Shown here: positions 1 to 9,882 of the stretch, in pieces | How the letters are laid out: each line of letters begins with the position of its first letter | Position numbering within the stretch: the stretch's first letter is position 1 | Assembly (NCBI GenBank): GCA_030272155.1 | Contig: CP126201.1 | Span: 2,516,501 to 2,580,500 of the forward strand | Direction: 5' to 3' | DNA from: Tetradesmus obliquus | Lineage: Eukaryota; Chlorophyta; Chlorophyceae; Sphaeropleales; Scenedesmaceae | DNA length: 64,000 nucleotides | The notes under the pieces: model-generated | The model's database searches: none | Told to the model about the DNA's origin: nothing | Seen by the model: the letters and a program-made list of their open reading frames with translations, nothing else | Position numbers and translations under genes: made by a program

Positions 1-325
1 CACATGAAAGAACCCCAAAAGTAAGAACAGGACACAGCAGTTTCCTGACTTTGTTGCCTCAACTGTGTTTACCAGCCGCAGCTTGTCACGGCTATAATTT
101 TCATATGGATTTGAACAAAGCGAGTGACGTCAGTTGCATGTGCTGTGTTGTGTCAGCGCCCCGGCTTGCTTGTGACATGTTCATGTGCTGCTGCTTACCC
201 AAAGCTGCAGTCAGCTGCGTTAGTATGCCTTTCTTGTACCTGAAGCACAAACCATACACCACGGAAGTGGCATACAGTCCCTTGCTACATGATATACTTT
301 ACAACCCCCTCTTGCTCTCCTGCGC
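1..325. other. left-edge sequence, no gene recognised
   Basis: It lies downstream, on the minus strand, of the duplicated exon ends of the TRAPPC6-like gene, so it is probably intron of that gene. I see no conserved protein segment or RNA gene in it. Confidence 0.4.
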
Positions 326-735
326 ACCTCTCAGCCAGCTGCCGCCCCACTCTGACGCGATGTATACACACCAAAGCTGCCATACAACTGTGATAACGCC
401 AGTCCCTTCAAACATGTCATAAACAACATTGCATTCATCCACCCGTGCCCCCCTCTCCGCCAGCTGCCTCCCCACTCTAACCTCGTGTCTAACCACAAAT
501 TGTGCCAGACAAGCAGGGTATCAACAGTCCCTTCAAACATGTCCTCAACAACATTGCCCGGATTCAATCGTGCGCACCTCTCCGCCAGCTGCCTCCCCCC
601 TCTGACGCTGCAGCATGTCTAAACACAAAAGGTGCCATGGATGTTTAGTTCAACATCAGCCCCTCCAAACATGTTTCCGTCGCCTCATTCCACCCCTGCG
701 CACCTCTCGGCCAGCTGCCTCCCCACTCTGACGCC
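326..735 (-). repeat. donor-side exon array, TRAPPC6-like exon 1 (4 copies)
   Basis: The segment encoding VRVGRQLAER plus its donor occurs at about 698-735 (real exon), 572-609, 446-483 and 326-359, a period of 122-127 nt. The units include intron sequence: a block like CAGTCCCTTCAAACATGT recurs near 400, 520 and 655. The 446 copy has lost its GT donor; the 572 and 326 copies keep it. Confidence 0.85.
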
Positions 736-981
736 CACTGCCTGCAGCGCTGCCCCAGCAGCAGGGCCGTAGTGCTGCTCAGAGAAGAACTGCACCGCCT
801 CAGTAAACAGCAGGTCCATGCAGACCTCTGCACACTTGCGCGGCCTTGCAGGATTGCTGCTGCTGCTGCTGCCGGGCGGGCCTTGCAAGAGCTGCTGCTG
901 CTGCTGCTGCTGTGGTTGCTGTTGCTGGGCTGGCAGCTGTGGGTATGGAGCCTGCAGCTGTAGCCGAGGGCTTGCGGCCAT
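326..981 (-). CDS. TRAPPC6: TRAPP complex subunit 6-like (Bet3 family), first exon, partial gene
   Basis: The ATG is at 981 and the exon runs to 704 (278 nt), ending GAG-AG before the donor GTGCGC. After a Q/S-rich leader comes a helical segment and the motif GVRVGRQLAER, which resembles the Bet3-family G-F-R-V-G-x-x-L-x-E-R segment of TRAPPC6. That family is a core subunit of the TRAPP tethering complex acting in ER-Golgi and Golgi traffic. The rest of the gene lies beyond the left edge. The 3' end of this exon is repeated three more times downstream (to 326). The leader is longer than in animal TRAPPC6. Only about 50 residues are diagnostic, so another Bet3-family paralogue is possible. Confidence 0.55.
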
Positions 982-1884
982 TGCTGCTTGCAGGAAAGAT
1001 ACCTTACACGCTGTGATGTGATGCCTTGTGCTTTGTCTGGTTGCTGAGCGTTGGTTAGCGCTGCTCACGGTTTAGGAGCAGCGCCTGAGATGTTGCTCCT
1101 GGCACTGCTTTTGTTCTGGATTGATGCAGCTGCTGATGAGCACTAAGCTGCCTGGCTAGGCTGTCATACTCTTGCGTGTCAGATCATAATCATACGAGGT
1201 TGCCTTGTCAGGTGCAGCAGTGTATGCGCAGAGCACAGTTAGTCTGTCGTCTGCTTGTCACAGAGGCAGCAGTGTTGCTGCTGTGCTGGTCAGTTGAGAT
1301 TGCAGCAGGTGGGTAGATATGCTTACAGACGTGCTGTACTGCAAATAACAACATTTTCTGCTAAATCAAGAGATGGTGGGGCAGCATCAGCCGTGGAACC
1401 CTTGAGCAGAACAGCGAGGTCTTTGCTGCTGTGTCATTGCCGTACTGCCTATGGCCGATTGGCCCTCGTTTCGACCAGAACACTGCTGATCATTTTTACG
1501 GTGATAGTGACGCGCTTGTTGTCTTTTGATCAGCTCAGACCTGCACGTGTTGATGCTCGTTCTCTCACATCCTGCCAAAGTTTCAATTCCTCGACATTAT
1601 GAAACCCAAATAGCGTCAAGCAAATTTATTAAACCGCTTGGTTTTATTTGTAAAGCTCCTACCACTGGTGCGTCTCCACTTCATACTGGCTCGGACTTGC
1701 CGGGAGTCTGTCGCTGCAATCCTTCCTTCGTCTCTAAGCCACCTCCAATGCAACCGCTGCAGGATTGAAGCTAAAACGCTCTGGAATTGCAGCAGCTGGT
1801 CAAAGGATAGCTGCTGCAACATCAACTTCAGTAGAACAGCAGAAGCAGCAGCAGCCTCTGCCACATCAGCATTGCCAGGTCAGC
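982..1884. promoter_or_regulatory. divergent intergenic region, TRAPPC6-like (-) / raffinose synthase (+)
   Basis: About 900 nt separate two divergent start codons (981 minus, 1885 plus), so this should hold both promoters and 5' UTRs. Open frames here show no family resemblance. I see no convincing TATA box or other named element. Confidence 0.5.
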
Positions 1885-2029
1885 ATGGCAAGAAACAGCA
1901 GCGCTCCTGTCAGCTTTCCGGGCCTCATCCAGCTGCATTTGAAACATAACAGCATCTGCAGCAGCAATGGCACCACAGTCATCAAGCACCTGGGCCAAGG
2001 GGTGGCCCTGTCTGCGCATCTCCACCTAC

Positions 2030-2064
<35 letters not shown>

Positions 2065-3950
2065 CTGCATTCACCACCCGCAGCAGCACCAGGGCTGCTG
2101 CTTGACCTCAGCAGCAGCATCCCTGCAGCTGCAGAGGCATCGGTGCTTCTGGGCGAGGTCTGCGGCAGTGCTTTCCTGGCCTGTGCCCGCATCAAGCTGT
2201 GTTGGATGAGTCCCTACCATTCAAGCAGCATTGCAGGGCTGCCAGGTCACATCCAGTTCATGCTGGTGCAGCTGGACGGCACTGCTGCTGCTGCTGCTGC
2301 TGGTGGTGGTGGTGGTGGTGGTGTCAGTGCTGAGGGCAGCAGCAGGCAGCAGAGAATGCAGCCGCTGTATGCAACAATCCTGCCGCTGCTGCCGGATGGC
2401 TGCAAGGCTACACTGCAGCCCGCCAAGTGAGCAGCAGGGACGCGCAGTTATATACGCCTGATGCACTGCTGTAATACACGCATTGGCACACGCATTGCTA
2501 CACGCATTGGTACACGCATTGGTACACGCATTGGTACACGCATTGGTACACGCATTGATGCAAGCAAGTGCAGCATTGGCCCTGCCGCTGCTGCCGGATG
2601 GCTGCAAGGCAACGCTGCAACCCGCCAAGTGAGCAGCAGCAATGATGCGCATTGATAGTATAACAATGCATTTCACTAAACCGCAGCTGACACTGCTGCA
2701 TGTACTCCAATGCTGGTGTCAAAAAGAAGTCGCCTGTGCATTCCTGCTAGCACAAGCCACAAACAAGCAGTGCACTGGCAGCATAAGAGCAAGCAGCTTT
2801 TCCTTGTTGCATCTGCAATGCGGGCTGTCTGCTGCAATAGGTTGCAGATCTGCCTAGATCGTTGCCTTGTGTTTTGTCTTGAACATCTGTGTCTGTCTCC
2901 TGCTCCTTGTCTGCCCATGCTGCAGGCAGCAGCCACCCTCAAAGAACGCCCTCGCGCTGCATTTGGACAGCGGCAACCCGGACCTGCGCCTGACGCTTGT
3001 GCCTGCTGCTGCTGCTGCTGCGTGCCTGTCCATCTGCTCCCTGCAGGCAGCAGCCGGCCTCAGACAATGCCCTCGCACTTCATTTCGACAGCGGCAACCC
3101 CGACCTGCGCCGCAGCAGCTGGCCTTGTCACTGCATGCTGCTGCCGTCTTTTGCATTTGCGCACCTGCCCTGCAGGCAGCAGCCAGGCTCAGGGGCAACG
3201 CCCTCGCAATGCACTTCGACAGGGGCAACCCTGACTTGCTCCTGCTGTCTGCCCATGCTACTGCTGCTCTGCTGCTGCTGCGTGTCTCACCACCTGCTCT
3301 CTGCAGGCAGCAGCCGGCCTCGGGCAATGCCCTCGCACTTCATTTCGACAGCGGCAACCCAGACTTACGCCGCAACAGCTGGCAGCAGGCTGTATATATT
3401 GCAGCAGGCAGCGACCCTTTTGCACTTGTGGACGCATCTGTAGCAGCAGCAGCGGCAATTGCAGGTGAGCGCTGGGCGGCAGCAGCTGGCAGCGTGCCGT
3501 GTACGTTGCGTCAGGCAGTGACCCCTTTGCACTCGTGGATGCCACAGTGGCAGCAGCAGCGGCAATCGCAGGTAAGCGCTGGGCGGCAGCAGCTGGCACC
3601 ATGCTGTGTTTATTGCAGCAGGCAGCGACCCTTTTGCACTGGTGGACGCCTCAGTGGCAGCAGCAGCGGCAATCGCAGGTGAGCCATTGCAGGTGAGCGC
3701 TGCATCCCAGCGCTGACCATTCAGTCTTGTTGGGTAGTAGCTATGCCACCAAGAATGGGGTGTCTCTGTGTTTTGCTGTGGTGGATGCGTCAGTGGCAGC
3801 AGCAGCGGCGATACCAGGTGAGAGCTGGGGCCCAGAACTCAAAATTCACAGTTTCCAGAGGCGTTGTGACATGTGGTGCCGCTTTGCACTACACGTGGCT
3901 GCCGGGGTGCAGTTGCATGCCTCAAGATAAAGCTGCTGCTGCTGCTGATG

Positions 3951-4021
<71 letters not shown>

Positions 4022-5397
4022 GCAGGTGGTGCACGACCATGCTGGGAGAAGCAAGTGCCGGGTATCTGCAGCACCCTGGTGCGCAGCCATGCATTGCTGT
4101 GTGGCACAGCAGTCAGCACTGATAAAAGCAGTGAAGCGCTGCACAGTCAGCTGGCAGTCCCGGCTGCACTAAAGCTCATATTTATCAGATTAGTCAATGC
4201 ACTTGTTGCCTCGTCTTCAGCAGTTGTCTGCAGGTGCCTTTTGCAGCGAACACATGTACACAAGGCCCGCGGCAGGCAAGACATTATTGTTCCTTCTGTG
4301 TTCTTAGTGCAGGGCTGGTGCACCTGGGATGCTTTGTTCCACGATGTGTCAGGCGTAAACCTTCAGCAGGGCCTGGAGGGGTTCACACAAAAGTTGCTGT
4401 GCAAAACCACTAAATTGATCTCAGTTATCGTTTGCTGCAGGGCTGGTGCACATGGGATGCCTTCTACCACGATGTGTCAGGGCTAGGGCTGCAGCAGGGC
4501 CTGGAGGGCTGATATAGAGGCAACATGAATCTGATTCTGCCAATCTGCATTGCAAAACCTCTTTTGTGTGGCAGGGCTGGTGCACTCGGGATGCATTCTA
4601 CCACGATGTGTCAGGCTTGAACCTGCAGCAGGGCTTAGAGGGGTTCATGTGACATGTGCTGTGCAAAACCACTAAATGCATTTCGTTTACGGTTTGCTGC
4701 AGGGCTGGTGCACCTGGGACGCTTTCTACCACGATGTGTCAGGCTTGAACCTGCAGCAGGGCCTGGAGGGGTTCATGTGGAATGTGCTCTGTGCAGAACC
4801 ACTAAATCAATCTCATTTGTTTATGGTTTGCTGCAGGGCTGGTGCACCTGGGACGCTTTCTACCACGATGTGTCAGGGCTGGGCCTGCAGCAGGGCCTGG
4901 ATGGGTTCAGGGCGGCAGACCCTGCCCGGGTGCCCCGCTGGCTCATCATAGACGACGGCTGGCAGGTGAGGCACATGTAACATGTTATTAACATTTTGGT
5001 TTTGTAAACAGCGCATGGTAGCAGGTGTGTGTTACAGCTGCGATGGCTGATCATAGATGACAGCTGGCAGGGGAGGCGCATCACAGTGTGATGTGTTGTT
5101 GGTATGTTGTTATTATGTGCTATGTAGGTCCCTTGTGTGTTACATGGCAGCAAGTATGTTACAAAGCTGCTGTGGCTCGTGATGCCAGAGCCAGAGCCAC
5201 CTTACTAGGCTGCATGCCACATGACATGCGTGAAAAGCTTGTGGCTTTCCCCCCGGTCAAGTTCGTTGTGAGCCTTATGCTGCTGCCACCTGTGTTGCTT
5301 TTATGCATCCTGTGATGCAGCGCACTGGACTGGACAATGCAGCGCGGCAACAGCAGCAGCAGCAGCAGGTGCTGCACAGCAAGCCGCCGCCACCACA

Positions 5398-5428
<31 letters not shown>

Positions 5429-6009
5429 AAAGCCGGCAGTGGCCCGCACAGCCACCCCCTGCCAGACTCCTCACTTACCGGCAAGGACAGCAGCAGTAGC
5501 AGTAGCAGCAGCAGCAGCAGCAGCAGCAGCTACCGCAGCAGTGCATGGCTGTTGAGGAGTGTGCGGAAGCTGCTGCAGGGCTGCCAGCGGTTGGTGCTGA
5601 GTGGGGTGGGGGCTGTGGCTGAGCGGCTCAATTGGTGGTGAGTCCTGTTTGTTTGGCTGCTGCTGCTGCCGCTGTTGCTGTTGTTGGTCAAACACAGTTG
5701 TTGGAGGGTGTGCTTGGGCTGTGGGTGAGCGGCTGAACTACTTGGTGAGTTAGCATTGGTATTATCTGCGGTTGGTATTATCTGCGGCTGCGGGGATGGG
5801 TGGTCAGTGCCTGATACAATCAAAAAGCTGCATGCAAGACTCTTATGTCATGTGCACTGTGGAGTCTAGGCGTGGGGTTTATTGTAACGGGAACCCATAA
5901 AAGGTGTTGCACCTTTGGTAGGATTTTGCCCACATAAGTCACGAGGTACAACCATCCCGTCACATCTAGGTCTTACTACAGATGAACGAAATGCTCCTGC
6001 TGCTGACCC

Positions 6010-6065
<56 letters not shown>

Positions 6066-9000
6066 AGGCCGCTGCTGCTGTCGGGGCTGCGCAGGCCGCT
6101 GCTGTGCGGTGTGCTGGCCCGCTGCCTGAAGGCCTTCAACCTTGCCACCAGCGAGCACTCCAAGCGGCTGCTGTCGCCAGAGTTCAATGCAAAGTTCAGG
6201 TGCAAACTTCACACTCTTACATGATAACTGCAGCATGGCACGGCATGGACAAAGCTCCCGCACCGCAAATATGCCATGCATCCATTGCATGTCTGGGATT
6301 TTCACCTTCAAGTATGCTCATTTTCTGAAATCATGTATGCATAACTTACCCTGTGCGCTGCACCTCCTCCTGCTGCAGCAACTTAACTGCTGGGCCAACA
6401 GCAGACACAAGCAGCACTGCTAGCGCAGCAGATGTGGCAGGCGTGATAGCAGCAGTTAAGCAGCGCTACAACCTGAAGCACGTGTATGCATGGCATGCAA
6501 TCCTGGGCTACTGGTCTGGAGTCAGTCCACTAGCTACACCAGCAGCAGCAGCTGCTGCCAGTGCAGCAATAAGTGCTGCAGCTGCAGCAGGTGCTGCTGC
6601 TGAAAGCAGTGCCGAGGCAGATGCTGAGGCTGCTGCGAAAGAGCTGGCAGCGGCAGCAGCAGGTATAGCCGCAGGTGACAAAGCTGCTGCTAGCAGTAAC
6701 AGCGGCAGCAGCAGCGGCATGGCCAGCAGCATTGTGCTGCCTCGTGTCAGTGACGCAATGACAGATCTGGAGCCGCCCTGCAACTGGAGCCAGCTGGTGA
6801 GTGGGAAAGACGGTCGAGTTGCTTCCATAACATGTAGATATCCTCTCTTATGTAACAGGTTATGCTTTGTCAGTGACGGAATGACAGATCCGGAGCTGTC
6901 CTGCAACTGGAGCCAGCTGGTGAGCGTGAAAGCTGTCGAGTTGCTTTCATACATGTAGGTATCCTCTCGCTTGTAACAGGTTTTGCTTTGTCAGTGACGC
7001 CATGACAGATCTGGAGCCACCTTGCAACTGGAGCCAACTGGTGAGCATGATAATTTAATGAGTTGCTTTGATAACATGCAAGTATCATCTTTCTTGTAAC
7101 ATGTTATGCTTTGTCAGCGATGCAATGACAGTTCTCCTTGCAACTGGAGCCAGCTGGTGAGCTTGAAAGGTTACTAGGAAGGGCAGCACAGTGAAGCTTG
7201 ACACATTATTTGCAGCCCTAGTAGCACACACTGCAAGAGTTGTAGCCTGCTGCTGCTGGTGGTGCTGGTGCTGCTGCTGCTGCTGCTGCTGCTGCCCCTG
7301 CTGCTAACTCCACTGCTGCCAACACCATTGCCGCCTGCATTGCCGCATTGCAGGTCCTTGCAGGCGTTGGCCTGCCTGCTGACCCTGCCGCGTTCTACCA
7401 GCAGCTGCACAGCTACCTTGCCTCACTCGGCATTGATGGCGTGAAGGTGGACGTGCAGGTGTGCAACAGCTTGTGTAAAAGACCTACTTGTAATGTACTA
7501 TGCTATACAACATAACGTACAGCATCTTTGATTGGTTGCTTGTGACCTGTGGCATGGTTTCTTGCATCGCTATACATGTGCTTGACCTGGTAGCCAGGCA
7601 GGGTTCTGTTGTGAGACTTGAGATTGTAATGCACTGCTCCACTGCTGTGCGGCTCTGCTGCTGCGCTGCAGGACCAGTTGGAGCTTGTCTGCTCAGCAGC
7701 AGGCCAGCCCGGGGCCCAAGCCCTGGCAGCTGCCTAGCACTGGAGGCCTCCGGCTGCACTGCGGCATTGCTGCCCTCAGTCATTGACTGTGCTGCCGCAC
7801 GACTGCTCTGCTGCGCTTGCTCACAGGCAGTGCTGCTGCAGCCCTGCCTTGCTGCTCTCGTTCACAGACTAGCTGTACTGCTGCTCTGGTGTGCTGCAGA
7901 ACCAGTTGGAGCTTGTCGGCTCAGCAGCAGGCCAGCCCGGGGGCCAAGCCCTGGCAGCCCCCTGGCACGCCATGCTTGGTTTGTTGACCTGGCAATGCAT
8001 GCACATGATGGATACGTTTCTGTGCTACTGCATTGCTGTGTTACTCTGCTGCAGAACCAGCTGGAGCTGGTTGGTTCGGCAGCAGGCCAGCCTGGCGGCC
8101 AAGCCTTGGCAGCTGCCTGGCACGCAGCTCTGGAGGCGTCTGCTGGCAGGCACTTCCCAGGCAACCAGCTCATCAACTGCATGTGCCACAACACCAACGT
8201 GAGTGATGGGCGGTTTTGCAGCTTGCTGTAACAGAACATATACCACACGGCTGCACCAGAACCTGTACCTGTGCTGCATGCACGCCATCAACCTTGCGTG
8301 CGTGACTGAGCACATCTGGTGCTTCTGCTGACACGAAGCTTCTTGCTTTCCTTGCTACCGCACTATCTCCAACATACAGAACCTGTACCGCATGGCCGCC
8401 ACCAATCTGGCGCGCGTCTCAGACGACTTCTACCCGCGCCTGCCAGCCAGCCACGCGCCGCATGTGGCCGTGTGTGCCTTCAACAGCCTGTTCATGGGCG
8501 TGATCGTCACACCAGATTGGGACATGTTCCACTCACGCCACCCGCGGTGAGATGTTCGTAGTGCTTGATGTTGTGTAGAAGAGGTGTTGAGTTGTGTGTG
8601 CCTTCAACAGCCTGTTCATGGGCGTGGTTGTAACCCCGGATTGGGACATGTTCCACTCACGCCACCCAAGGTGAGAGGCTGCACTGCGGTGTGTTTTGTT
8701 TGTCGGGTGGCGACGCCTGTGTGCGCCCTCAACAGCCTGTTCATGGGCGTGGTTGTCACACCAGACTAAGACATGTTCCACTCGCAACATCCGCGGTGCA
8801 GCATGTACGTAGCAAACAGCCTGCTTTCAAAATGCTGGGTGTATTGCACGCCATAACATCAGTTCTGCGCAACATGCACCAATGCATGAAGGACTTGATT
8901 GGCGTACAGCCCTTCAGCTGGCCAAGCTGGCTGTTTTTCATTGCTGGCGGCTATCCTCTCGCACATTGTCTGGCTGCACCATCTGTCCTGCAGGGCGCTG

Positions 9001-9851
9001 CTGCACGCCACCGCGCGCATGATCAGCGGGGGTCCTGTATATGTCAGTGACAAGCCAGAGGCGCATGACCCTGTGCTGCTGGCCCGGCTGGCGCTGCCTG
9101 GCGGGCGGCTGCTGCACAACAAAAACCATCATCCACAACCCATGCCATGCCTTCAACGAAGGCGGACTCATTGGTGTACCGGCCTGCTAACCTTGCTGCT
9201 ACTGGCTGCTGCACGCTATGTAAACCACACGTGTGCCTTTTTGTGCAGGGCGCTGCTGCACGCCACGGCGCGCATGATCAGCGGAGGGCCCGTGTATGTC
9301 AGTGACAAGCCAGGGGCACATGACTCAGCACTGCTGGCGCGGCTGGCGCTGCCCGGCGGAGTGCTGCTGCAGCCGCTGCTGCCTGGGCGGCCCACACGGG
9401 GCTGCCTCTTCATCGACCCCTGCAGGTGCGGCACAATTCTAATCATAAGGTTTATTGCATCGTGTTTTACATTATCGTTGAGTGGTGAGCCTGGTATAGT
9501 CTTGTGTGCGGCAGGGCGCAGCTCGCATGTCTCCTATCACAGCATGTTGTGAACAGCGTTTGTAATGCATGCTGTGCTGCTGGCGCGGCTGGCGCTGCCT
9601 GGCGGGCTGCTGCTGCAGCCGCTGCTGCCTGGGCGGCCCACACGCGACTGCCTCTTTGTGGACCCTTGCAGGTGCGGTGTCCTTTTCACTGAATACCTTT
9701 GAAACCCTCTTCTTACAGTTGGCAATGCATAGCAGGCGTCTTCTGATTGCTTTACTTTTCCGTTGAGAAGGATTGCCAGGCTGTAATCGACTGCATGGCG
9801 ATGTTGAACGCCTCCCTTTGCTGAGGTGGGCATGCATCTCACCTCTGCTTT

Positions 9852-9882
<31 letters not shown>

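Noticed and set aside
2475..2558. Possible CRISPR-like array
   Set aside because: It is a head-to-tail 12-bp repeat without spacers in a eukaryotic intron.
2926..3380. Mutually exclusive alternative exons
   Set aside because: Most copies contain only one splice site and run into stops or frameshifts before any donor, so they cannot be included as cassette exons.
3846..4172. Long polyQ, polyA, polyC or polyL open frames across the CTG runs (also at 23014-23146 and 23972-24196)
   Set aside because: They are translations of triplet microsatellites inside introns; flanking residues match no family and the gene models skip them.
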